A stretch of DNA of 64,000 nt from Locusta migratoria (lineage: Eukaryota > Arthropoda > Insecta > Orthoptera > Acrididae): NCBI GenBank assembly GCA_026315105.1, contig CM048744.1, positions 659,373,676 through 659,437,675 of the forward strand. The letters run 5' to 3'. Position 1 is the stretch's first letter. Each line of letters begins with the position of its first letter. The translations under genes were made by a program, and so were the position numbers. Positions 11,044 through 21,977 of this stretch are shown one piece after another. The notes below the pieces were generated by a model. The model was not told the origin of the DNA. It made no database searches and saw only the letters and a program-made list of their open reading frames with translations.

Positions 11044-12262
11044 AGGAGTGGCTGTTTTCGTCAGCACAGCCTACCACTCGGAACCCATCTCCCTCAACGT
11101 TACAAGCAGTTGCAGTGACTGTACATGTGCACCACAGACTGTGTGCTCTCTGTATCTGCCTCCTCACGATCCTCTCAGTGAAGAGGCTCTTGAAAACCTT
11201 GAACAGCTCCCCCACCCATTCATCCTTCGTGGTGATTTTAATGCACACAATGTGCTTCAGGGCTCTGTAGCGACCTGCCCCAGGGGTAGACCCAGAGGCT
11301 TCTCGTATCTCCATGCGCCCATGTACTAAAGACAGGTAAGAGCACACACACTTTTGCACTGCAACAGGGTCGTTCTCTGCCATCGGTCTTACTATGCTCT
11401 CCGGCCCTTGCTCACTTTGCTCAATGGGAAGTGGTTGCAAACTTGCAGTGTAGTGATCACTTCCCGATTTGGACTCTTTATGGCCAACTTGTTGAACTTT
11501 AGCCCTGTGGCTGCATCCGGGAATGGGTGGATTATGCTACTGAAATAATCCACCTCGGTGCCACTGTGTCCATTCCAAGGGCTTCTGGGCCCCCGAAAAG
11601 GCATCCAGTCCCTTGGTGGAATGCCAAATGCCATTCTGCCATCAGAATCAGAAGAGCGGCTCTGAAGCGGTTAAAGAGCCGTCCGACTGCGGAGAACCTT
11701 GCAGCTTTTCGGATGGCAAGGGCACAATCTCGCCGGATTATTCGCGAGAGTAAGAAGAGATCATGGCAACAGTTTCTAAATTCTCTGAACTGTTCTACTA
11801 AGACCTCAGTTGTATGGGAGACTATTGGGATGATCTCGGGAAGAGGGAGGTGCCCAGTAGCTGCTGTTATGGGAATGGTATTCTCCACACCACACCGCGT
11901 GGCATTGCCCAGACTATGGGGGCCTATTTTTCGTCCGCCACCGGGTGGCTACTGAGAGAATTATATTGGACTTCCGGTCAAGCATTGAGGAAGATAAACT
12001 GCCCCTTCACTGTGTGGGAACTGGATTCCGCATTGTCTGTGGCTTGATACTTCACCAGGTCACGATGGAATCTACTATTCTATGATACGGCACCTGACGA
12101 GGCAAAATTAGGAAATCCTCCTCGAACTTTTTAACTACATCTGGGCGTCAGGCCATTTTCCTGACGCGTGGAGGGAGGTCATTTTAATTCCTATTTTAAA
12201 ACCCGGGAAAGACCGCACAAGCCCCAGTAGTTATCGTAGTGTTGCTCTGACTGGCTGTGTGG

Positions 12263-13748
12263 GGTACTATTCTCATCGTCACCTCTAACTTTTTGTATTT
12301 TACGTCAGTTACGTTACTGCACTCTTTTACTTTTTGTTAACACTCCTTGCTTCTTCATTCTTTTAAATTTGTCCGGGCGCTAAAGACGTAGCTTTCACCC
12401 CTATTGTTGTGCTCAGAGCCACGTAGTTGGTTTGCACTGGTTGTTCTCACTTGCAGCCTGTGAACTGTAACATGACACTGTCCGCATTAGCACAAGAAAC
12501 TATATTATTCTGCTACCCACTTTCCTACATGGAAAATTAAATCTTTAAAAACTCATCTATTGAAGCGCAGCAAGTTTACACTGAGCTAGAAATAAAATTC
12601 ACTTGGCAACAACAGATATATTACGAAAATGGTTTGGTAAGTCTTGTCTAAAAGCAACAAACATATTTGTTTTGTGACCCACTCAACGTTCTCTCGACAT
12701 CGTGTAATTCCCCCTACGAAACTGTGTCCAGTGATCCTCTAGTTTTTTCATCCCATCGAAAAATTGTCACTCTTCAAAATAGTTTGACTGCAACTATCAC
12801 TTCTTAATTTGATAGAGTGGGTGGGGAACCAATTCAGAGCACAAAATAATGCGCTATCGCAATTGTTATCGCAGATGGGTGGAATAGTGCGAATGGTGAA
12901 ACGGTTTGCTTGCAAAGTTTGGTGGCCGCTTCCCCCCTCCCCTCCCCCCCAACCCATATCTTCATCCAGCACAAGTTCCAAATGTTTAGTTTTGCCTTTC
13001 CAAGTAATTTGTGACGATTATTCCTTCGGAGAAAAAACTATTGGTCATCATCTTCCTGGCTGCCCTTTTAGTACACTTTCAGCAGCCTTCGTCAAGTTTC
13101 CGTTTTGACAATGGTGTGTAATGAAGCATCCAGGTTTAAAGTCGCAGATAGGAGGCAGTAATCTTGAGAATTGCGATTAAACGTCGTCAGATTTTGTGTT
13201 TAATTGTTGTCCTGGATACGTGTTGGTAGAATGTGAGCAAATGCGGCAACCGTTTCGCGCACATCTTTTTTTATAGCCAGTTCTCAGTGCAGAGTGAAAC
13301 GCACTTAGCTGAGTTGCCTATTGCTTCAACACGATCTTTGTTTTTGGCTGTTTTGCATCACCATATCATTTTGTCAGTGGTTTACGTTGTGGTCCATATT
13401 TACTGACCACGATGTCAGCGGGCTGGATTACTGTAAAGCCGTAAGCGTTACGGCTTTGATGCTTGTACATCCATATTTGAATTCATTAATCCAAAAGTCT
13501 TCAGTGATGCTGCAGAGTTTGCGTGAACTTTATCCAATTCTGTATTGATGCGTGCTGTAGTACAGCACTAAATTTTTTCTCAATTTTCATTAACATTCAA
13601 CACTCTCGACCAATTCAGGCGGCTGACAACAACAAACTGTACGATTTACATTTATGCAATTATTAATAATGTTGCTTGCAAACCAAGAAAGCGCGCACAA
13701 ATATTTTATTCTTTCATGGGAATTTAGCAGACTCACCACACCACCCTA
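12263..13748 (+). other. Flank, nothing recognised
   Basis: AT-rich; a C-rich run at about 12930-12951. No gene or repeat was recognised. Confidence 0.5.
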
Positions 13749-13752
13749 TTAA

Positions 13753-14579
13753 CCCTTTCGTGGTTGTTGGGACATATACGTCCCACTATCTTCGGACCTC
13801 ATTTGTACCACAAGGTGGCGAGTTGCGTAATTCTGCATAGTGCTGCCATCTATTGGTGGCCCTTCAGAACGCGGAAAAAAATCAAGGCACTGAAATTCTT
13901 ACAGTGTAGAAGGCTATGACTGTTTATATGGGCTGCCGCCTGAATTTTCGCTCCGTAACCATTGTTTATTGTGCTTTGAATCCGTTTTCGTCGTTTTCTC
14001 GCTACCGAAAATGTCAGAAGTAAGTATATTTGCTATTTTATGTTTCTTAGGAGTTTTCAAACAACAATTACGCTTTCTAAAACTCATTTTACCTCAAAAG
14101 TTTTTTTCAGTGAATTTACAATTAGTGGGACGCATGTGTTCCAGTGACCATTGTGTAGCCCTATAGTGCCTTTATGTTACGATATTATAGTACTCATATT
14201 TCAAAGAATAACAGTTTTTCTGTAAATTTTTGCGCTAATAAAACACGGTATGCGGTATACTATTATCTGAATTTTCTATTATAGAAGCTGCGAGACAGCT
14301 CTCTCGTGGTTTTATATATATAGTGTACATTTCAAATTTTTGAATCATGTACTTGTTTAGACCCTATGACAGGATAACTTAAGAAATTACTTTAAAAAGT
14401 CTTAGGTAAATCGGTGCCAGAATTGAGCAGTGGGACGTATGTGTCCCACCTTTTTTTAGGAAAAATGGAATGTGCTAAAATTTTTTGAGTGTCATATTTG
14501 TAATCCTGACTCAAATCAGACTCTGTAACAGCTGAGATAACTTAAGATATTCTAAAAAATGAGTAAGAACCACGAAAGG
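13753..14579. mobile_element. piggyBac-like MITE, 827 bp
   Basis: The left side follows TTAA (13749-13752) with CCCTTTCGTGGTT; the right side ends AACCACGAAAGG, its inverse. The right TTAA is mutated (AAATA). Subterminal 16-mers GGGACATATACGTCCC (13769-13784) and GGGACGTATGTGTCCC (14432-14447) are inverse to each other with one mismatch; a third related copy, GGGACGCATGTGTTCC, is at 14127-14142. There is no transposase. Assignment to piggyBac rests on the TTAA and terminus form. Confidence 0.7.
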
Positions 14580-16557
14580 AAAATATCATTGAGCCTCACT
14601 ACCTGAAACGCAAACGTCTTTTTGTGAAATGTCAGCCACCCCTATGGGAATGTGCTCTACCTGTATTAACCAGAATATCACTGAAAAATGAAACATATTT
14701 TCAGCATATTTTTAGAAAAAAATTAGAAAAACACAGAATTAAGGCTAATAAAAATACGTATGCTATTTGAAAGAAGTCTTATTATTGCATTATTAAAACA
14801 AAAAACAAAAGACATAGTTTCTCTGGATCTGAATGTGGTTGTAAATGTATGCATTTAATTTCCGGTCAATGCTTTACATAAGTCTGTGTAGTGTCATTGT
14901 CGTTGACTGTTAATCTTGCCGGTTGGGGAGATGTTACTCTTCTGAGAGCAAGCTTTCAGCGATGTCTGGCGCCTGGCCTCAGGCCGCGGGCGTGTATCGA
15001 CCAGGCGAGTGACGTCAAGGCGTCGCGGCGTGCCTATCGATCCGACTCCGCGGGCAGCCTCGACCCTCGGAGAGTAACGCTTCGATTTGTCGAGGCGTGC
15101 CACGTCTTAGGACCCGCGCTCTGAAATAACCACATAAAAGTTTTTTAAACTTCGTATATTTCTATTTCTTGAAATGCCCAGAATTTCTCTCTTTCAAACG
15201 CGAGGTCGCGTTTTGTTCATTTGCTTATTTGAATTGTTTCTTCCTCTAACAGTTGGGAAGCTTCAGCTGATGCCCATATTACGCATGCCTGTGCACTGGT
15301 CTTGGGTCAACTATCGTTCATGTTTTTCTTAATATTTCACTAAAAAGTTGCGTCAGACACCTTCCTTCCTGAACGTGAACTGGTACACAATGCATGTATT
15401 TAGCTTTTCCACATGTTATCCAATCCATCAAAGCGTATAGCACATCTAAAAGCTGTAATTCTTAATATTCTATGACCGGAGGTGATACCATAGAGAACAT
15501 GACAGTGGAATTCGAAAGTATGTTACCACGCATCGTAATGATGATTGTACTTTCTCACCATTATCAGTTGGCACCAAATGAAGCACACAGCCTTAACATC
15601 CTTTACTTGGAAGCCATTCACTTTCACCCCCATCTCTGTAACTTCGTTGTTGATGAAGCTAGAAGCCTGAATTTTAATTGACAAAGGACCCTACTATAAC
15701 TCGCTATATTCCCAATTTTTTTTATTTTATATCATAGTTTATGAACAACTGTCAGTCAAAAATTGCTAGTTTCGTCCCTTTCATTTACTGATCATTAAAA
15801 TTCTAAGGTGCTTCCAGCAAATACAAAAACTTCAAAATTTGTATTTAGTTAGTATCAAGTATTTTCAAAAGTAGATTATGTTGTCTTATGTACTGATAAC
15901 AACCTTTCTTTTGGAGTTAAGATATTGTTCTTAAAACCAAAAAGGAAAAAAAGTTCTGCAAATTCGAAAATAGCACAGAAATTTAGGGATGTTTGACTTT
16001 TCCTTTCATTATAGGATAAACATTATCTGTACACATGAAATATTTCTAACAGTATAATTTAGGGATATGGCCAATTACAGTGTGTACTCCTGGTCACTGA
16101 AAATTCAGGCTTCTACCTTTATCCACAGTGATGTAATCAGGATAGTTGAAAAGGCAAACTAACCAGGAGGAAAAAACAAGCGCTGAAATGAATATAACTC
16201 TATAAATGGCAACCATATATTTCCAGACACAGGTTGATTTTGATCCCCAGAGTTGGTACACAGTGGAAGAAAATCATCCTATTTGTCTCTCCAGTGAGTA
16301 CTTTTTGCAAACAGAATTTACATTCTCCTACCAAACTGACTTCCTGTATAAATGCTATAACAACATCATGCAGAAACTATTCTTCTCCATTTGTATATTC
16401 AAAGCAAACAACACTTTTAAAAGAAATCAACTGTAATGTCAAAATTAAATCTGTCCAGACTCTACTTCGCTATTTAGGAAACCGTGTTATCGAATAACTA
16501 ACAGAATAAACAATGCATCAGGAACATAGAATGAACGCTTTCACAGCAGGTGTTGTA
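14580..16557 (+). other. Flank with a CpG-rich patch
   Basis: 14930-15125 is GC-rich and CpG-dense (for example GGCCGCGGGCG, GACGTCAAGGCGTCGCGGCG) within AT-rich DNA, with open frames on both strands that resemble nothing. The rest is AT-rich and featureless. Confidence 0.45.
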
Positions 16558-16680
16558 ATTACTTAAAGCTTCCGGGCTGAGATGCCGTGGTCTATATATG
16601 AAACTTTCCCCTGACGTTTCGCCCTTGACTGCGGAAGGCATCCTCGGAGGTAAAGTGGCGTACTGCCTGAATAATGCATC
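16558..16680 (-). mobile_element. Penelope-like element terminus
   Basis: The minus strand reads GAGGATGCCTTCCGCAGTCA / AGGGCGAAACGTCAGGGG, then AGACCACGGCATCTCAGCCC / GGAAGCTTTAA. This 'GATGCCTTCCGCAGTCAAGGGCGAAACGTC...CCACGGC...CCCGGAA' block is one I associate with Penelope-like elements in many arthropod genomes. No ORF is attached. Confidence 0.5.
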
Positions 16681-19600
16681 AGGAAATTTGTGTAGTCTTC
16701 AGGATATTAGAAATTTGATGGTTTTGTTCTGTGGACATTAATAAATTTTTCTCTGCCCTTTCTCCATTAAATGGTTCAAGAAAAACAATAACCCATCAAA
16801 ACCAAAAAAGGTACAAAAATGCAAGTTTCACAACACAATCCTTCCACCACAAAAGCTGAGAGGTCTCATGTAAAACTAAGTCGGTTAATTTCTAGTTGAA
16901 AATCGCCAATTTTGTCACTCACTCTCCAATCAACAAAATACTAAGGTACTTCTAGCGGTCACAAAAACTTAAAATGAAGACGGAGAGAATAAGTTTATCC
17001 CACCAGGAAACGAATCTATTACCTCGTTTGTGTGGGCTGCCAGACATTGCAGTCTTATATATGCTGTACCATGCAGCCACAGTTAAGTTACACATGGTTT
17101 CCTCCTAGAGGACAGTACTGTTCCTCTTACTGTGCCTTTGCTGATTTAGAGCTGCTGCATGATGGTACTTACTACAAAAAGAAATCGGATTTCATGAAGA
17201 ACATAAAATGTACAAAAATGTCTCGTGATGGATTCCTTCCACCACAAAAGTTGTGAGATCTTGTGTAAAATCAAGTTGGTTATTTTAGTTTGTATCTATG
17301 AAAACATCTATTCAACAGCTTTGTCATACGATAACAATTAGTTAACTACCAACGTTTATAGTATAGTCGTGTGTTATTAGCATAAGTCAGTTTAAGTCCT
17401 AAGCAGTTTGGTCCCTTAGGTTCAGACATTTGAAAATCACCTGTCTTCCTTTGATGATAGATTGAAATAGAGGTCCATTTGCATGTCCCACTTATTCGGT
17501 GGATCTCAATCCGTGTGATGGGACCATCAGAAAAGTTACTAAGCGCTACCCTAGATTATTCTCAGACTGATGATCAGTGTGCCTATAAACATTTCATGTC
17601 ACACGTTTCCAATCGAGTTAATCTCCACATAATCTAATACACTAAATTATATTTGATTCTGCTGTAATACAAATGCAACCATCCGGGAGCTTTCCCATCT
17701 GCTTACAGATTGTACCAAGCCACAGATTGTGTTTGAGTAGTCGTGTACTCACACTCACACTCTACACACCAGGCGCTAATGACCTCAGCAGTTGTGTGCC
17801 CTAAGTCCACAAAAAAAAAGGGGGGGGGGCATGCGCGCAAGTGAGACGAATTTATTTCAGTAATGATTTTTATTGATATTTAATCTTTGTCTGTTTGTCA
17901 CACAAAACTATGAATTACTGTAAACTCGACATCTACAAAAAAGTGTTTTACAAAATTGAACAGCTACCACTTGTGTTAGGTAAATACTACGGCTGATTTT
18001 GTGAAACAACAAAAGTTTTCACCTAAGCAGCTCACTACTCCCCAATGAAAAGTCACAATTACTTACACCTCCATGGGGTATTCGGTGCCATTGACAAGGA
18101 ATTCAGGAAAATTGAAACATAGGCTTCCCATCATACTCTTAGGTTCTTCCCCACCATGGAAACTTTTTTGTTTTGAACAATGGACTGGCAAGTGTAAGAT
18201 TCCAAGACCACTGTAAACAAATTAATGAAAAAGAAGCTCCAATTCAAAACAATGAACTTTTCCCTTCTGATCATTGTGAAAGCGAAGAAAACTGTTTTGA
18301 GGATGACACTGATGCGATTGATTATCTGTAGCTAACCCTTTAAACCAATGTAAAAAAAAAATCTGACAATGTAAAGCAGTGCTTGAGACTTTTAATTGTG
18401 CTTCATCAGATACAGCCCAAGACTGCTATGGATGGCAGCTACAGTACCTTAATGCACTGATTTATTATTTTTTTAGCAGATCAAAATAAACTAGAACATT
18501 GCTACTATTTTAAAAAATCTGTAGTTGTCCAGTTTTGAATATAATTTTTTATGTTTTCATATTTTCAATTTACAACGAAGTTGATAAATATTTTTTCATC
18601 TTTATTATTATGAATCTCGAGATTATTTGTGAAATAATTTTTTTTAAAGAGATCAGCATTGCATACTGTTTCAGTACAGTAATTCACTTGTAATGTGTTT
18701 CTTTAAAATCTTGCTTATTGTAGGGAGTTGAATTTCGTGAAAATTGTTCTCATGGCATTATATTCTGAGATTAAGTACGTACTTTAATATTCATGGACTG
18801 ATAACATTCTCAAGAATGTTTCCAGTTTGACGATATGATGAAGGCAGGTGCCCTCATTGTTTCCCAAGCATATCTTGTTCGACAATATTCATTAACAAGG
18901 AGATTGTTTTGGTGTTTATATTTGACTTGTAGATGTTTTGCATATAGGAATACACTAGGATTTTTGATTTTCCTATGACAAGCAGTTCAAGTTTGTGCAT
19001 TCACTAGCATTACAGCATGGCACAAAAGTGAGCCTGTCTTTAGACACTGTTTGCTAGGAGCACTTACTTCTGCTTTGTGGACAATTGTTTTGTTTGGCAA
19101 AGGTCTCCAGAAAGTCTGCTTTTGTCCACATTATAATGCTGATCAGGATAAAGATTTAACTCTTCTAAAGTTTCCTTGCATTTTTGTTTGTATGGCCCTA
19201 CTGCTTCAAAGTCAAGGAAGATTTTCTCCTGTTGTGGTCAGCAAGCAGGTTTACTACATACCTGAAGAAACCATATGTACAAAGCGTCTTCAATTAATGG
19301 ATACTCACCGGTCTTTATTAATCTGTCAGTGCTTTTGCTGTTCAGACTGTGCACAAAGCACTCAGTTTTATCATGATTTTTAATGTCATAAACGGTAGCG
19401 CGGCCAATGCCTTAAAATGAAGCTAAGTCATTAATTTTTCTCCTTTATTTTTTTTAAATTTCATTTTATTTTTTTATTTTTTTTAATAAATTCATATTTT
19501 TCAGTCAAAGTTAATACTTTGTTTTTCACCATTTCCTACTCAGACATATTGTAAAGATACACGAAACAATCACATTCACAGTCAAGTTCAAGAGGGTACT

Positions 19601-20437
19601 TAATCAAATGCACACTGTATGTAACAATCAACAACTGTTTGTTGACGACATATTGTTTACTAAATTGTTCACTTGAAGTGGCCCCACCCATCAGCGTCAC
19701 ATGATTTCGGCTTGTTGTGTCCGTCTGCTGGACATGTCGGACTGCTGAAATGTCGTTTTATACTGACTCTACTGGAGTAACCTTAATTAGTTTTCTCTAT
19801 CAAAATATGTGCTGTGGGTCATAGGTGTTGGCATGGAATGAAGCGATCGGGTCGCATCAACCCTCCCCCAGAATTATGCACACACAATAAGAGTAGATAA
19901 CTGTCAATTTCTCCGGGATATAAATTTTTTATGTCATCTCTCAAACTTGGTTCTTGTGGCATGACATATCTTGAAACTGGCCGACTCAGTTATTTCTATA
20001 TATAAAAACAGAAAAGAAAAGAAAATATATGTAGACTACCATTGTTCGAATGCAGATATGTACTTGTTTTCTTCTCCTCTCCCCCCCCCCCTCCCTCCTC
20101 CCAGTTGCAACTCTGCATCTAATAGCAGACCTCTAAGGATGAATTTATTTTTGAGAGATTAAATGAAAATAATGGGTGTTTTTGCAGCAATCAGTAGTTA
20201 TTTGTAAGAAACTGTTTTATTTTACAGATCTAGAGTTCGGCAAGTGACTTGCCATTATCAATGCTAAATTAACAAGAAGTCATTGTATGCTGGATGGTGA
20301 TCGCCAAACATATCTTCGGCTTCTTGTATTTGTTGAATAAGTTCCTTGTGTCACATTTAGTCTATATTTTGATTTTACTTGAAATCTTTAAAATTAAATT
20401 CTAAAATAGTTGCATAATATGCAATCTTGTTTTTCAG
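16681..20437 (+). other. Flank or 5' intron before the first visible Lis-1 exon
   Basis: AT-rich. It includes a deleted SINE tail (17386-17455: GCATAAGTCAGTTTAAGTCC, GCAGTTTGGTCCCTTAGG), a SINE-like fragment with an A/G homopolymer (17735-17830) and the short ORF remnant at 18143-18331. No exon matching the LIS1 N-terminal peptide was found. A frame at 19051-19383 (110 codons, from a TTG) resembles nothing. It ends at the acceptor TTTTTCAG. Confidence 0.55.
18143..18331 (+). pseudogene. Unidentified ORF 3'-end remnant
   Basis: A 62-codon open stretch ending in TAG reads coherently as protein with an acidic C-terminus: HHGNFFVLNNGLASVRFQDH, CKQINEKEAPIQNNELFPSD, HCESEENCFEDDTDAIDYL. It has no start codon in frame and is preceded by a stop, so it looks like the tail of a processed or transposon-derived gene. 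I do not recognise the family. Confidence 0.35.
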
Positions 20438-20738
20438 AAACAAGGCGATTGCAGACTACCTCTGTAGCAATGGCTATATGGATGCTCTTGAAGCATTCAA
20501 GAAAGAAGCAGACATGCCAGGAGAGGTGGAAAGGAAATATGGGGGCCTACTTGAGAAGAAGTGGACTTCGGTTATCAGGTTACAGAAAAAGGTTATGGAA
20601 CTCGAATCAAAACTGTCGGAAGCTGAAAAAGAATTCATTGAAGGAGCCCCTACAAGGGGAAAACGATCGCCCGCCGAGTGGATTCCACGACCACCCGAAA
20701 AATTTTGTCTAACTGGCCATCGAAGTCCTATCACAAGG
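20438..20738 (+). CDS. Lis-1: Lis-1 exon: LisH remainder, coiled coil, start of WD repeat 1
   Basis: This 301-bp exon covers human-equivalent residues 12-113. The acceptor TTTTTCAG precedes 20438; the first base completes a split codon, and the frame then reads NKAIADYLCSNGYMDALEAF (LisH helices). Next comes LEKKWTSVIRLQKKVMELES (the conserved stretch with the W55 equivalent and the coiled coil), the linker EWIPRPPEKF, and LTGHRSPITR opening WD1. The donor is AGG|GTACCA, phase 0. The LisH dimerises LIS1. The preceding intron is longer than I can follow, so the 5' partner exon is unknown. Confidence 0.96.
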
Positions 20739-21916
20739 GTACCAATTTCTTTTGTCACCTTTATTATAAAATATTTAAAACACATTATTGAAAGCTGATA
20801 GTATGTGTTAAAATGTTTCATTACTGAAGTAAATTTAAATCCAGTTGAATAACAAAGAAAGAAACAACATTAATATAAGTTTGCTGGATTTGCTTCTACA
20901 TTTTTCATATTGCATCCAAACTTTTCAAAACAATTTTTTTAAATTTGATTTGTTTGCTTGCAAACAAAAGAATTATTGATCATGTCCTGTCTCAAGTTAA
21001 TATAACTGTAGTAATGAGTTAACAGACATCTGCAAGTGCAAAGTGTGCCCTCAATTTTTTCTCACGTTCATGTCCTCCTCTAATGCACTTTTCTGGCCAA
21101 AATGAAAACTTTGATGCATAGAGACAAGAAGTCCCTTTCAAGACCTGTATTAGGAATGACACAGTGTGTGCTGTTTTATTATGTTTCAAATTTCATAATA
21201 GCATATGTTAAGAGATAAGTTTAAAAGCATATTATTTTGTATTTGGATCCACATAAGAATGAAAGCTGCATCCTGCTGCAACCATGCTCAGTATACATCT
21301 TACTATTCAATAAAGCAGCAATAGAATGAGAACAGTTTGCAGCTTGCAAAGTTGTTTGTTGAGTTTGAACATGCACATTTAACCCTTTAATGCATAGTGT
21401 AGCTGATCCACTACATATCTCTCAAACTGATCAACATTTTACCACAAATTCATTTGTAGCTGCTTCTATATAAAGTGTTACACATGCAAGTAGATCGTCC
21501 TAGAAATTCTAAATTGCAGAGTGCTACTGAATCAGACAGTTTGCTGCATTGAGATACTTCTAACTTGTGTTTGTTGCTTCAGTATTCCTCCTTTGCCATG
21601 TGAAAGTAGTCAATCACATACCGCTGTTGTATTATGAGTTATTTTCTGGAAAGATTAGAAACATAATAGTGACATTTACGGCATTGTGTACATCATAGAA
21701 GCACTATCTAGCTGACCAGCTATTATCTTTTTGTTGCTAGTAGTACACAATAATTTTAAGGAATTTTTTTATTTTATTCTTATTCAATACATTTCTCAGT
21801 ATATACTGACTATACATTAATCATGGTAGCTTTTATAACTTCAAATAAAAAGTCATGCAGTAAAGGGTTAAAGACACCCACACTCATAACTCGAAGCTTT
21901 CAGCCACAGCCTACAT

Positions 21917-21977
<61 letters not shown>

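Larger units (their letters stand above)
8474..12262 (+). mobile_element. I-clade non-LTR retrotransposon copy 2 (5' UTR, ORF1, ORF2 to early RT)
   Basis: The 5' UTR starts at CCCCTCAGGGGGCTC and resumes after the SINE at TTGGCGAACCCGGGG; it aligns with copy 3. ORF1 relics: DELKEELASEGIVDVKLSMK (about 9940) and a zinc knuckle CVNCSVDHPVWSREC (10140-10185), then a Lys/Ser-rich tail (SKKVKAKKDK, near 10535). ORF2: endonuclease HLEELRLSSQRRPMCICLQE, a (GA)n array in place of the glycine loop, VAVFVSTAYHSEPISLNV, LPHPFILRGDFNAHNVL; pre-RT IRRAALKRLKSRPTAENLAA and SWQQFLNSLN; then RT HFPDAWREVILIPILKPG-like fragments. It ends truncated at ALTGC near 12262. Many stops are present. Confidence 0.88.

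Noticed and set aside
15472..15681. 69-codon + frame upstream of Lis-1
   Set aside because: No homology seen and no LIS1 N-terminal peptide; not the missing exon.
19051..19383. 110-codon + strand frame with several Cys
   Set aside because: Starts at TTG, no family resemblance, no splice or promoter context.
20427..20437. Possible Lis-1 start codon (TTG) giving MFFR before NKAIADY
   Set aside because: These bases are the polypyrimidine tract and AG of a splice acceptor, and the LIS1 N-terminus has a different sequence.
20739..20798. Extension of the LisH exon frame beyond ITR
   Set aside because: The GT donor at 20739 and exact continuation at 22002 (VVFHPVF) show this is intron read-through.
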